From NCBI GenBank assembly GCA_932294295.1, contig OW028579.1, forward strand, positions 3,815,370-3,879,369: DNA of 64,000 nt, written 5' to 3'. The DNA is from Alitta virens (taxonomy: Eukaryota; Annelida; Polychaeta; Phyllodocida; Nereididae). Below the pieces are notes generated by a model. The model saw only the letters and a list, made by a program, of their open reading frames with translations, made no database searches and was not told where the DNA came from. This document shows positions 43,462-54,596 of this stretch, in pieces; the stretch's first letter is position 1, and each line of letters starts with the position of its first letter. The position numbers and the translations under genes were made by a program.

Positions 43462-43645
43462 TTTCAGAGGTGGCGCTGTGGGCTCTGGGCTTCCAACCAC
43501 TGGGTCCCGGGTTCGATTCCCGGTCGAGCCTACGTTGGATGGCTGTTTCATCCTTCGTCTCATTGCCATGGTCTCTGCCTGTCCTAATTAGCCCAACTGG
43601 TGCAGAAATACAGGACGTAAAGCCCTAATCACACACACACACTAT
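43462..43645 (+). mobile_element. SINE-A copy with damaged head
   Basis: The A-box is lost (AGAGGTGGCGCTGTGGGCTC), B-box GGTTCGATTCC perfect, full body and an (AC)n tail. Confidence 0.88.
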
Positions 43646-43915
43646 CATGTGCACTCTATTTGATGCCTGAATTGTCATATTATGAACAAATAATCATAAT
43701 ATATTAGGGGCTGTGTAGCAGATTATACATAGGCCTGTGGTGCCTAAATAATTATTTCTTTCATTGTCCAAAACACGATTCCCTCTTTCGTGGGTTATGT
43801 GTAATCTGACACACGATTTTTTAGTAAAACGTGATCTGAAAATATTAATGATTCTGTCCTAATAAGTAACAAGGTCATTCAAGGTCATGGTATGATATGT
43901 CTCATTAAATGATGC
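43646..43915. other. Short intergenic stretch
   Basis: Nothing recognised. Confidence 0.45.
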
Positions 43916-43923
43916 CTGTCCAG

Positions 43924-44126
43924 CAGTGGCGTAGCTATGGGGGGGGGGCCTGGGGGGCAATTGCCCCCGCCCCCACTCAAAGGCTGTGCCCCCCAGGTTC
44001 CACCCCCAAGATTGGCTAGAAAAAACCTAAAGTAGAGGCCCACCCTCCCCCACAAAAAAAAAAACATTGTGCCCCCCCCCCCCCCTGAGTGCCGCCCCCA
44101 CTCTGCTTACCCTAGCTGCGCCACTG
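43924..44126. mobile_element. hAT-type MITE with perfect 8-bp target duplication
   Basis: 203 bp bounded by CAGTGGCGTAGCTA and the inverse CAGTGGCGCAGCTA. It is flanked on both sides by CTGTCCAG (43916-43923 and 44127-44134). An 8-bp duplication and CAG..CTG ends define hAT elements. The interior is C/G-rich with several homopolymers and no transposase. Confidence 0.9.
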
Positions 44127-44134
44127 CTGTCCAG

Positions 44135-44564
44135 AGGAAATTAGAATTCTGTCATTGGATGAGATTGGATTTCTTTTCACCACCAGTGCAATTACAATGC
44201 ACAACAAGTGACACCATGTCATTGGCTATTTACCTACGTTACAGATTAAAAATGCCTAAAGAGCAGTAATTCAACACGTATGTATGATATTAACGAAAGT
44301 AGGAATTAAGACAGTTTCAAATCTTACCTATAAGAATAATTCACAAGGTCTGATAAACGGGTCCAACATGTCATAAATGGAGTAGAGTGTAAATTCGATC
44401 AAGGTACTTAAAAATTACTTTTTCTGTCCATTATTGAGCATTCACTCACACTGACTACATTTCACTCATGATATTTATATATAGATTTTTTTTCTAATGT
44501 AATTTTATGCAGTTACCATAAGCTCTGGCCAATCCATAAGTTTATTGTTGGTCTAAATGATTGA
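44135..44564. other. Intergenic, nothing recognised
   Basis: AT-rich unique sequence. Confidence 0.5.
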
Positions 44565-44783
44565 TTGATGAGGATACAGAGAGGAGGCTTCCACCCATGT
44601 TACACATTTACCCCATGGGTGGGATGTTTTACTTGCCTCAGCATAGACATTGAGTACAAGGGACCACCAATTTAACATCTCATCCAAACGAAATCCCAGC
44701 TGGGATGATGCTCATGACAGGTGGCTGGGCCTGGGATTGAACCCGGGTCCTACAGAGGAGCAGGCGAGTATCTTACCACCCAG
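44565..44783 (-). mobile_element. SINE-B, minus-strand copy
   Basis: Reverse complement carries the head (GGTAAGATACTCGCCTGCTC, B-box GGTTCAATCCC), the central GATGAGATGTTAAATTGGTG and the body to CTCATCAATCAATC. The TATC tail is absent. Confidence 0.85.
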
Positions 44784-45409
44784 CAGGATAACTTACGTTG
44801 AGATTAGACAGACCCGATGAAAGATAAAGACAACTGCTGATACAAATGTCATATAGTAGCTCTAGCAGCTAATGTTCAATATCAAATGTCAATGTTCAGC
44901 TTAAATTTTGATGCTTAATTATGACATTATTTTATCACTGTAATGGGTTTTTATTGATCAGTAACTGCACCCAAACAATTGCCTTGAGTGCAGTTGATGA
45001 CATCACATTTAGATTGCAACATTAAACAATGTAGGCCACAGATTAAACAGATCCCACACTCTCGTAATTAGGACGCGCTAGGCATGCTGGGTGGAGAGGC
45101 ATGCTGGGGGGAGAATGTGGATGGTTAAAGGTCTAAATGACTTCATGAACACAAAGAACAATCAGTGACTATTGAGTGACATTATTCGGGGATGTTATGA
45201 CGTCATTGAACATCGATCATAAGTTCAGATTGATTAGCTTTTGTTGACGTTATAAATTGGTGATAATTTGCTTTATTCGTACACCAGGAAACTGAAATCA
45301 TTTGGAAATGGATATTTTAATTATTTTAACTGTCAATTGAAGAAACTACAGACAGAAAAGAACTATTCCAAAATTAAATTTATTATCCACTAGGGGCGTT
45401 GAAGTTTGT
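44784..45409. other. Intergenic; paired GGCATGCTGGG motifs
   Basis: GGCATGCTGGG occurs twice at about 45072-45110, resembling part of the ZNF143 promoter site. No gene is supported here. Confidence 0.3.
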
Positions 45410-45461
45410 GCCTGCTCCCCCCAGAATTCCCGGTGCGCCGTGAATTCTGGGGAGAGTAGGC
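45410..45461. repeat. GC-rich hairpin
   Basis: GCCTGCTCCCCCCAGAATTC (45410-45429) and GAATTCTGGGGAGAGTAGGC (45442-45461) form a 20-bp stem with two mismatches and a 12-base loop. Role unknown; not in any repeat family seen here. Confidence 0.6.
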
Positions 45462-45679
45462 GCGCTGATTAAAATGTGAAGTATAGAGAGTGACGCTTCT
45501 TGGTAATCTTCTTTGATTAGGCCTAGTTACTGATAGCTCCCTCTATTGGTAATTACTACCCCATTGCAGATACAGCTCTGCCATAAATAGCACTGGAACC
45601 GCAGTCTCCTACACTGTAGTGAGACTGGTCGCTAGCAATTCTTACACGGGTTATGAATGGCTGAGTCTAAGCCATGCTA

Positions 45680-45820
45680 TGATTGGTCATTGCGTCGTGC
45701 TCTCTGGTAGGTTGACTTGGACACGCCCCCAAAAAATTAGCCAATCAAACACCAGAAAACAATCAGCCAATCAGCAAAATGTCAGGGTCCTGACACAAAG
45801 TCACGTGATATATAATGGCG
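45680..45820 (+). promoter_or_regulatory. Promoter-like cluster: CCAAT x3, GC box, E-box, YY1-like
   Basis: Within 140 bp: inverted CCAAT (45682-45686), CACGCCCCC GC box (45722-45730), CCAATCA (45741-45747), CCAATCA (45767-45773), TCACGTGA E-box (45801-45808) and ATAATGGCGGCC (YY1-like) at 45812. CCAAT pairs spaced about 26 bp with a GC box are typical of NF-Y-driven housekeeping promoters. Plus orientation is inferred from the YY1/ATG position. Confidence 0.5.
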
Positions 45821-45877
45821 GCCAAGACTGACTCCTTTGTACTTGTGCGGAAGGAGGGGAACCAACTTATACCATAA
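45815..45877 (+). CDS. Short frame after the promoter cluster, uORF or first exon
   Basis: ATG at 45815 in good context (A at -3, G at +4) opens 20 codons, MAAKTDSFVLVRKEGNQLIP, then TAA. Codon use is GC-richer than the flanks. It could be a uORF, the start of a spliced exon using an internal GT, or chance. No homologue is recognised. Confidence 0.2.
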   Translation: MAAKTDSFVLVRKEGNQLIP

Positions 45878-46559
45878 AGAAAGATATTGGTTAAATGGGG
45901 TCTTAATATCTCTGCAAGCATTGATTGTGTTTGTTCGAAAATACTTCTATATCGATTTATTAATTTTATGACTATATATAATATTATATTAATTGTCACA
46001 ACCAATAATTTTCTTCTTAGCTAATCAAGTTTGAAGGATTTTCTTTTTTTTTTAAGCCTTTAGAACGTAGGCGTTTGTTTCGCAAATCCAGAGAAAACCA
46101 TTCGATGTTTTTTCTCTGAAATATAATTTACTCTTGATACAAGACATGGTAGATCAACCTAATTCACACACTGATAGTGTGATTATAGGTATTACTAAAG
46201 GCCCAGTTCTCCTTACTTTCCCTTACCTAGTCTTCAAGACATGCTTTTGTTAATTGAGTTCGTGCCCACGCCTTAGAATTCATTTTGCCTAATCAGTGCA
46301 ACTTCTCATGCAAACTGGAAGTTTCCTGCTGTCGTCTGCTCATGACCGGACGTCAGAATAATTCGCCCGAAAATACACAATAGTTTTAGGTACACCATAG
46401 CAGAACCATGATGTCAACAAATTATGACAAAACTAATTGGACTGTTTATTTAAGACCGCCTTCTGTTCAAGGTCAAGGTGACCTTTGGAGGGATGGCTTT
46501 ATTTTAGGACCCAAACGTAGGCGATTTTAATCATTTTTACTATGCAGAATACACGTTAA
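45878..46559. other. Downstream of the promoter-like cluster, no exon identified
   Basis: Could be 5' UTR or intron if the promoter is real. AT-rich, no clear splice-bounded frame. Confidence 0.35.
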
Positions 46560-46740
46560 CACGCCCAGATCTCACTGCATGGGATTTTTTATTTATTTAT
46601 TTTATTTTTATGCACGTGTTTTAAATCATTGGTGCAGTGGTACAACATATTAATTTTTTACCTGTATACTTTTGTTTTAGTTTATACCTTTATTTTTACT
46701 GCAATTTTATGTTGTAAATAAAGAATAAAAAAAAAAAACT
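46560..46740 (+). repeat. Possible retroposed 3' end with poly(A)
   Basis: An A/T-rich segment ends with TTGTAAATAAAGAATAAAAA and a 12-A run, the layout of a polyadenylated 3' end with AATAAA about 10 bases before the tail. It could be a LINE/processed-copy tail or a genuine gene end on the plus strand. Confidence 0.35.
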
Positions 46741-47199
46741 ATGCTGCCCACGAGACGGCCTCTGATTGGTTAAAATCAGTCACGGACCTTAGAGGGAGCA
46801 GCGATTAGTATTATAGTAAAGAAGACACTCACCGCTGTGTCAAAAAAGCAGGAAAATGTGACACAAATCCAATCCGATTCAATAACTCACATTCCAACTT
46901 TATAAAGTTGTAGGACACCTCGGTGTAACTAAAATTACTGTTTCTTATTTGCCCATGGCACTTTCCGCTCTTTGCCAAACATCATGGCCATAGCAATGAC
47001 AAGACGAAAGGGTAGAAAATGAATTATGAAAGATAGGAAACGGCGAATAGTTTGTTTTAAATGTTTTAATTTATTAATTTTTACAAGTTGGTAGTGATGC
47101 CAGAAAAAGCTAATTGTCTTAGTTTACATTAAATTACCCAGCAACCATAGATGTGATAGAGAAACTATTCTGCTCGCTATGATTAGTGTACCTGAATTT
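46741..47199. other. Intergenic, nothing recognised
   Basis: No gene or repeat match. Confidence 0.45.
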
Positions 47200-47410
47200 T
47201 AGGTCGCGATAGGTCACGATTCACACTATTCCCAAAAATTATCTTTTTATATATATATCGTTGACCATCATCGCCAACAAAAAAAATAATTAATTTAACG
47301 GCCTCTCGACCAATAAGACGTCTGGAATGTTCGAAATAATGACGCGCAAAACATCGGACAAGAGTTGCAACGCTAGAAACGGAACCATTGGAAGATCATA
47401 GTGCTGCTCC
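47200..47410 (-). repeat. Inverted copy of the 34.25-34.49 kb repeat
   Basis: Contains TCGGACAAGAGTTGCAACGC, CCAATAAGACGTCT and AAAATTATCTTTTT in reverse-complement order relative to the other copy. Confidence 0.7.
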
Positions 47411-47879
47411 ACTTGTGGACTCACACAAGTTTTCCTGCAGTCAATGGAACAAGAAATATTGTGAATTAAGAATTTAATTGAATTCCATGAAAACTAGCAT
47501 TGGGTTATTTACAATAGATAATGATATTATAAATAAAAATCATGGCGTTCATTAATTGCAGAGCCCCCCCCCCCTCCCCTCCCAACTAATTTGTATTTTG
47601 TGAACTATTTACATATGGGGGGGGCAGGGGGGGTGATCTTAATTGTGACTTTGTCTTAAGGCAGTGTTCCACTATTATTATTATTATTATAAGCATAATT
47701 TGTTTAAAAATATATACAGTATAATCATGAAAGATCGATAACAAAAAAAAATTATTTAAAATTGATTTACAACCAAAAAAAAAGAAGGTTTAGAAAACCC
47801 CAGAGCATCAACTTGTGGCTAAATATTTTATTATATCACAGATACTTTTTTTTTATTTAGACTAAAGTCATCTATGGTG
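47411..47879. other. Intergenic with C- and G-runs
   Basis: C-run near 47562 and G-run near 47615 face each other across about 50 bp and could pair. Nothing else recognised. Confidence 0.4.
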
Positions 47880-49165
47880 GCCGAGGAGTTCACTTCATGG
47901 TGCAAAGGTTCGCCCCCCGACAGTAGAGGTTTCGCCCTCCGACAGTTGAACCTTCGTCCCCCGAATGTTGAGCTGTCGGACTGCGACAGCACCTACTTTC
48001 GCACCACGACACAATTTCGCACCATATGAAGGTTTCGACCCACCCCCCCCCCCCAAATAATAGGTACCTTTGCACCACAACATACCTTCATACCATGACA
48101 TACATTCGCACCACGACAGTGATCGTACGTGTAGTACTTCAAAAATAATAGAGCTATTAAATTGTCGACCCCCGACAGTGTAGGTTTCGCACTACGAAAG
48201 TGAAGGCTAATTCAGTTAACTCCAGTGTATGTAACTTTATAAGAGGGCAACATTTTCTCTTTAGACCGCATGAAAGGGGACTTTGGACACCCGGCCAACC
48301 CGCCTCTCCTCTTGCCATTAGTTTTATGTAATTTACAATTATTAATACTGCATCTACAGCATTGTTCTTGATTGTATAAGATGTATCTATGCTAGGGGCA
48401 TCCGCGGATCTGCATAAAATCACTATGTTCAATATTGGAGGAGCTAATTAGCTAAAACCGCCCATGAGAGGGGCGAGTTACTAACATTCGTGGCATGAAA
48501 GTGGGTACGAAAGTTGGTAGTTTTTGGGGCGAAAGTTGGTAGTTATTTGGGGCAAAAGGTGGTAACTTTGGGCAAAATTGGGACTGTCGTGGTGCAAAAG
48601 TGGGACTGTCGTGGTGCAAAAAAGGGACTGTCATGGTGCGAAAGTGGGACTGTCGTGGTGCAAAAGTGGGACTGTCATGGTGGTAAAATTGGGACTGTCG
48701 TGGTGAGAAAATTGGGACTGTCTTGGTGCGAAAATGGGACTGTCGTGGTGCGAAAGTGGGACTGTCGTGGTGCGAAAGTGGAATTGTCATGGTGAGAAAG
48801 TGGGACTGTCGTGGTGCGAAAGTTGGACTGTCGTGGTGCGAAAGTGGGACTGTCGTGGTGTGATAGTGGGACTGTTGTTGAAAATTGGGACTGTCATGGT
48901 GAGAAAATTGGGACTTTCGTGGTGCGGACTACGATAGGGCAACCTTCGCACCACAAAAGTGCAACTTTCCTACCAAGAAAGTGTGAGTGTCGCACCCCGA
49001 CAGGTGTCGTGGTACGAAGCCTTAGCACCACGAAACCTTCGCACCACAAAACCTTCGCACCACGACGCCTTCGTACCACGAACCTTCGCACCCCGAAAAT
49101 CCCCGGAGCTTTATTAAGTGTTGACTCCGATAGTGTAGGTTTTGCACCACAAAAGTGAAGGCTAA
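47880..49165. repeat. Composite repeat built on TTCGCACCACGAC
   Basis: A short motif TTCGCACCACGAC recurs in one orientation at 47905-48200 and 48945-49165, and in the opposite orientation in the central tandem array. The flanks also share a direct repeat of about 70 bp (AGTGAAGGCTAATT with GTTAACTCCAG or ATTAACTGCAG) at 48177-48246 and 49128-49203. The structure is therefore nested and partly inverted. Confidence 0.8.
48581..48930. repeat. 22-bp minisatellite
   Basis: About 15 copies of GTCGTGGTGCGAAAGTGGGA with a CT ending, varying in length 18-24 bp. Frames through it (VGLSWCESGTVVVRKW) arise from the repeat. The orientation of the motif flips near 48935. Confidence 0.92.
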
Positions 49166-49202
49166 TTTAATTAACTGCAGGTATGCAGATTTGTAAGAGT
49201 AA

Positions 49203-49311
49203 CTGCTCCTCCTCCTCCTCCTCCTCATCCTCCTCGTCCTCCTCTTCCTACTCCTCTTCTTCTTCTTCTTCTTCTTCCTGCCCTCCTCCTCCTCCTCCTC
49301 CTCCTCCTCCC
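49203..49311. repeat. CTC/TTC trinucleotide microsatellite
   Basis: Successive (CTC)n, (TTC)n and (CTC)n tracts. Poly-Ser and poly-Glu frames here are artefacts. Confidence 0.95.
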
Positions 49312-49464
49312 ATACACCAATGCAATATTTTTCACATTTATAAGAAAACTCCCACGCGTGCATTATGTAGGTACAATGTATACATTATATGGCTGGTATC
49401 CAATAATTAAACCAGTGACTAATGAGCCTGTGTTAATGCAACCATATCTATAGATCTATTTTAT

Positions 49465-49745
49465 CTAGAATACTGGGTAATACTTTATTAGAGCGTGATG
49501 TCTTGGGTGATGTCTTGCTCCCTTAATTGTGATAATATCATATTTCTAGTCTTTAGTTTGGGTACAATCTTGAGTTGAAAACGATGCAAAACGCGATTTT
49601 TATAACTCACAAAATTAGTTGCATTTTGCGTCATTTTCAACTCAAGACTGTTCCCAAACTAAAGGCTGTGGAAATATATTACCACTACTAATAAGAAAAA
49701 AATAGCACCTGTCTAAAAATGTATTAACCAGTATTCTAGGTAAAC
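49465..49745. mobile_element. Foldback element, about 280 bp
   Basis: Outer arms CTAGAATACTGGGTAATAC and GTATTAACCAGTATTCTAG; inner arms TAGTTTGGGTACAATCTTGA to GATGCAAAACGCGA pair with TTGCATTTTGCGTC to TTCCCAAACTAAAG. Non-autonomous, no coding. Confidence 0.7.
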
Positions 49746-51220
49746 TAAATTCAGTGATAAGTAGCCTCCCAGATTGTGGGATTTGGGCTCCATGTATATA
49801 TGATTGGTAGTCTCACAAGGCATCATTGAAGTGCCGCTCACGCAAGACTACCATAGAAGTTAAAACAACTGAATTAGATTAGAATAGCAATAGGAAAAGA
49901 ACATCATAAGGAGAACTGGATATTGCATATTACAAAGTGCTCCTATTTACATGCAGAGACTGAATTCATATAATACTTTAATTTGATACTTATTAAGTAC
50001 TCAGATGATGACTAGATAGATATGGACAATAAAAAATTCAGAAAAATAATTACACATTTTTTTAATAAGGATTTACGTTGGATATACTGGTACCATTTAC
50101 AGCCATTAATTGATATAAAAAGAAAGGAAGAAGTCAGAATAATTGAGTAAATTAAGAATTTCTTCCACATATATAACAATAAGGTGTTAAACATTCATCT
50201 GAATATGATTGGATCATTCCATCATGTGGTTTTATCCCATACCTATTGCAAATCAAAACTTTCTAGCCATAACCGCCACATCTAAGCTGCTGCGCAAACT
50301 AAATAGAAAATTGACTTCATTATTTGTTTATGTCTTCACCCAGTTGGCATGTGCCTGAGGAATATACCAACTTCTGTGAAATACTGTCAACACTGCACAA
50401 TTTGCATCATCTTATGTAAGACATGTTACGCCGGATGTGTCTTTTCTGTCAAAAATTATGCAACTGAAACACCTCCGTTCTGTCTTATGATCTCTTATGA
50501 TCTCTTATGATCTCTGCCTTAGAGAATGCATTGACAGAGAACTTGACATTTACACATTGTACACAGATCTTAAAAAAGGCTTTTTTCAAAGACCTAGCAT
50601 CGATGTCTTTAGAAATGTAGCTTAAGTCTTCTGTTAAAAAGACACGACCTAAAGCCAAAAGTGAACGCTTTTAGTCTGGAGTTTCCTTTTGATTCTTAAG
50701 CCAGATTTTGAGCCATTGATGTAAGATGGCATAAAACATTTAGCATCTTCATTTCGTATGCATGCAATGCTATCACAAGCAGTCCAAATTTGTACCTTTT
50801 AAACTGTGTAATTGGTTGTACTTTGTCCTTTTCACTGTACTGAATGCATACCAAGGCAATAGGGGGCCAACGGGCGCAGGAGAGGGTGTTAAGTGGGTGA
50901 TGAGAAATTCAGGTGGGGCTGGCAGCCATTTCAGTCATAAAACTGGGTCAGATTTATTCAGGCACAATTTACAAAATGAAATATATAAAAAATTGGATAA
51001 AAATTATGTTGTGGACTCGAACCCCCACCATGGCATCGAGGAGTTGGGCACATCCTCTTCGACCATTGCTTCAACCCCGCCCGGATGCAATGGGTACCTA
51101 ACATTAGGCACCCACAGTGATGGCACTGGTGTGAGCTCTTAAGCCCCTGCGGTTAACCTCATGTTCAAGGCTGAATATTCCCCCTTGGAGGGTGTTGAGA
51201 AAGCCTGCCAAGGAGGTAAT
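49746..51220. other. Intergenic, nothing firm
   Basis: A TCTTATGATC triplicate lies at about 50480-50512. Frames at 50762-51142 and 50913-51101 show no domain; part (ACTCGAACCCCCACC, near 51017) looks tRNA-like and may be an old SINE head. Confidence 0.4.
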
Positions 51221-51222
51221 TA

Positions 51223-51412
51223 TTAAGTGGTGGATTAGGGTTTTACGTCCTGTATTTATGCACCTGATGGGCTTATTAGGACAGGCAGGGACCATGGCAA
51301 TGAGACGAAGGATGAAACCGCCATCCAACAGAGGGGCTCGACCGGGAATGGAACCTGGGACCCATTGGTTGGAAGCCCAGCACGCTACCACTGAGCTAGG
51401 CCCCCAGCCAGT
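51223..51412 (-). mobile_element. SINE-A, minus-strand full copy
   Basis: Reverse complement has A-box TAGCTCAGTGG, a mutated B-box (GGTTCCATTCC) and the complete body to ACGTAAAACCCTAATCCACC. Flanks TAATTATTAA and TAATTGTTAA may be a decayed target duplication. Confidence 0.9.
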
Positions 51413-52937
51413 AATTGTTAACTCTGTTGAGTGATAACAGACTATAACCCTGATTATAACACAAATAGATATCAATAGTCTATAAATAGATATCAATAGT
51501 CTATAAGTATCACCTCTTCACTAAGAAACATACAAATTACATACACATAGGCCCATGATGCATGTCACACATGTGTGACAGATACCTGCCAATATGATCA
51601 AACATCTCATGTAATTTCACGGTGTCCCTCTCATGTTTCATCACCTATATGCAGATAACCATGGTAACAAAATATCTTTGTGGACCAAGTCCATTCCATT
51701 TTATCGCATGCCTCACCCCCATGCTTTTTGCACATCAAAAGACAAGAGATAGTCTTCGATAACCAAGTTTCTCTCACACCCTCTCCTAACTTTCGTCAGG
51801 CCTTGTAGTCTACAAATAGTCTACTTTGTATTAGCCCGTGTGAGGCTGCTCCGGTGGCTTTGATATGACACAGCTATGGTTCAGGCATATTTCAAATTGG
51901 AGAATAATTCAGCAGTAAAGCTATCAATGCTTGCCTCAATGATTCCTCACCTAAAACTGGATCATTTGCGACTATAATTAATCGTTGGTAAAAAGATCTG
52001 AAGCGAGCGAGTTGATCTTTGCCACCATGTTTGTCACGTGATGTAAACAAACAGTCGCGAAATTAAAAAAATTAATCGTGAAACAAAGTGCAGTAGATTA
52101 AGCATGAGAAACTGTTTTTTTAGGCACACATGTCCATTTAAAACAAAAATGAATGGAAGAGAAATAGTCGGATTACTTTTTTCCGATTTCTACATCCGCA
52201 AGCACTCTAAAATGAATACACTCAGTGATACGGCTTGGGGGAATATGAAAACATGGGAGAATTAAGAAGTAGGCCTAATCAGTGCTAAAATCGGCCGAAT
52301 ACAATAATGAAGTGTGTGATATTTAATATTTTCATTATATTAGTTAATTTATTCTTTGTCCTAAATAAAAGGTGCAAAATGATGGGCTTTATGAGATGAT
52401 TTGCTATGGCCATAGGTATCTACATTTAATATATGTGTATGTTTCTTTCTTTCATTATTTTCAATTTGTATGGGTTTTTCACATTGGAAGGAGTGTATAA
52501 TGCAAGTTCATACCAAAGAGCAAAGATTAAATACACAAAGATTTGACACTTCTTTATTTGCATTTATAAGCCATCTGAAAAGGATTGTGGGTTTGTCAGT
52601 GTTATTGGATAGCACCCCACCTGATAGTGACGTCACAATTACCACTGACGTGTGATTATTCTTTATTGTGATGTCATATTTCTGCAGGGTTGATATATTG
52701 TGAAAAACTAACCCTAAGCAGGCTGACCTTGGTTCAATTGCACTGTCCCCTCTGGGTATTATTATCTGTGCCAAAGAGCATTTCGGTGCACAATATCCGA
52801 TGACAAGGTGCAGTGGTGAAAATACGTTTTCTCACATAGTTACATTTTGTATCCTCCTAAATTGTAGGTATCTAGATAGGCCTAAATTAGTTCATTTGAC
52901 GAAAGATTTATCACTATGTACGCTCTAATTTGAAAAA
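51413..52937. other. Intergenic with E-box/forkhead-like site
   Basis: A duplicated 26-bp ATAGATATCAATAGTCTATA unit lies at 51465-51510. At about 52034, TCACGTGATGTAAACAAACA joins an E-box and a forkhead-type GTAAACA site. No gene is supported. Confidence 0.35.
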
Positions 52938-52939
52938 TA

Positions 52940-54568
52940 CACTGCCAAGAAAAAGTTTGGAAAAAAAAAAAATTTTGTAATTTTTTTTTTAATTTCATGG
53001 TTTTATTAACAAATGTAACACTGACTGGGTAAACAAACACAAGAGAAAAGAATGTGATATGTACAAAACCATTAATTAGCAAAAACAAACTGGTTACAGT
53101 TCAAACTTTTAACCCATCAATAAAAAACACCTTTTGCAGCTGTCAAAGGTATATGTTTTTTCACAGTATAGTGCACAACTTAGGTCCAAATATGCGTGAC
53201 TGGTCATCCAATTCTTCCATTGTGCACTTAAAAAACCTTGTAGACTAAACAATTTTCTTAAGTATCCAAACGGCCTAATTAATTTTGTCTAAACCTTAAT
53301 TCTTAACTGGTCATTTTTCCAGTTCATTTTGTTTAAAACTTCTCCAGAAATTTCAACTGCAAATGGCCAAAAAGAAACAATTGACACTAGAAACTCGACA
53401 GTCTATAGTAGTTTTGAGAAATGAAGGATATAAGCTTGAAGATATAGCCAAAAAACTGGGTATATCTTTAAAGGGGGTCCATTATACCCTTACACGACAT
53501 GGTGATACTGGCACTATTAAGGATAAACATCGGAGTGGAAGGCCAAAATGCACCACTGCTCAAGAGGATAAATACATTCGGGTGTCTTCTCTGATGAACA
53601 GACGTTTAACTGCTCCTGAAATAGCTGCCTCCCTGAACAGCACTCGCCAGACACCAGTATGCACAGATACTGTGAGGAGACGACTCAGGAGTGTGGGTCT
53701 TATGGGAAGAGTCGCGAAGAAAAAACCCCTCCTGAGGTCTGCAAATCGAAAAAAGAGGTTACAGTGGGCCAGAGACCACAAAAGTTGGAGCATTGATGAT
53801 TGAAATCAGGTACTCTGGACAGATGAATCAAAATTTGAACTGTTTGGATCCAAGAGGAGAACATTTGTCAGACGCAGGAGCAATGAGAAGATGCTGGATG
53901 CCTGTTTAACACCTTCCGTCAAACACGGTGGTGGAAATGTGATGATATGGGGTTGTTTTGGGAATGGTAGAGTTGGCAACCTGTTCCAAATCAAAAGAAT
54001 ACTGGACCAGAGAGGCTATCATTCCATCCTGCAGCGACAAGCAATCCCATCTGGACAGCGAGTGATTGGGCGCAACTTCATTATGCAACAAGATAATGAC
54101 CCCAAACATACGTCAAAGCTCTGCAAAACATATTTGGAAAAGAAAGAAGCAGCTGGGATACTATCAGTTATGAAATGGCCAGCACAATCGCCCGACCTAA
54201 ATCCAATAGAGCTTTTATGGGAGCAGCTTGATCGGAAAGTCCGGGAAAAGTGTCCCACAAGCCAATCTGACATGTGGAACCTTTTGCAACAGGCTTGGAA
54301 TGAAATCACACCTGAATATCTCACCAAACTCACTGCCAGAATGCCCAGGATTTGTAAAGCGCTCATAGCTGCAAAGGGTGGTTTTTTTGATGAATCAAAA
54401 GTTTGAACTATAATAAGTTTGTTTTTGCTAATTAATGGTTTTTGTACATATCACATTCTTTTCTCTTGTGTTTGATTACCCAGTCAGTGTTACATTTGTT
54501 AATAAAACCATGAAATTCCAAAAAAAATAACGAAAATATTTTTTTTTCCAAACTTTTTCTTGGCAGTG
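52940..54568 (+). mobile_element. Tc1/mariner transposon, DD38E, complete ends
   Basis: 1,629 bp bounded by TA (52938-52939, 54569-54570) and starting CACTGCCAAGAAAAAGTTTG at both ends. The inverted repeats extend about 150 bp (52940-53090, 54418-54568), with small indels in the A/T runs just inside. One transposase frame lies between. TA duplication, CACTG ends and the transposase together identify Tc1/mariner. The DD38E spacing matches the group described as Intruder (IT); that name is from memory. Confidence 0.92.
53363..54406 (+). pseudogene. Tc1/mariner transposase, one internal stop
   Basis: A single frame of 347 codons from ATG 53363 to TGA 54406, broken only by TGA at 53801-53803 (codon 147), where the related frame would be expected to carry Trp. 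The N-terminus has paired helix-turn-helix regions (TRQSIVVLRNEGYKLEDIAK; HTH) and a KHRSGRPK GRPR-like hook at about 55-62. The catalytic triad is D154 (WTDESKF), D244 (QQDNDPKHTS) and E283 (PDLNPIE). D244 to E283 is 39 codons, giving DD38E. Loss of one codon makes the copy inactive unless read through. Downstream ATGs could give a truncated product without the first half. Confidence 0.9.
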
Positions 54569-54596
54569 TATATCCACGAGAGTCTCCACGGCTTAC

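Noticed and set aside
48581..48930. CRISPR-like array
   Set aside because: Units are contiguous without unique spacers, and the sequence is eukaryotic.
48452..48937. Frames with SWCESGTVVVRKW or HHDSPTFAPRQS repeats
   Set aside because: Both strands of the 22-bp array give repetitive frames; no start, splice or domain support.
1170..51412. SINE heads as functional tRNA genes
   Set aside because: A- and B-boxes are good, but acceptor and anticodon stems do not pair and each is followed by the conserved SINE body.
52508..52774. 88-codon minus frame and the overlapping 61-codon plus frame
   Set aside because: No splice context or recognised domain; overlapping on both strands.
53806..54366. 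Minus-strand frames of 62, 67 and 115 codons inside the transposon
   Set aside because: Antisense shadows of the transposase frame.
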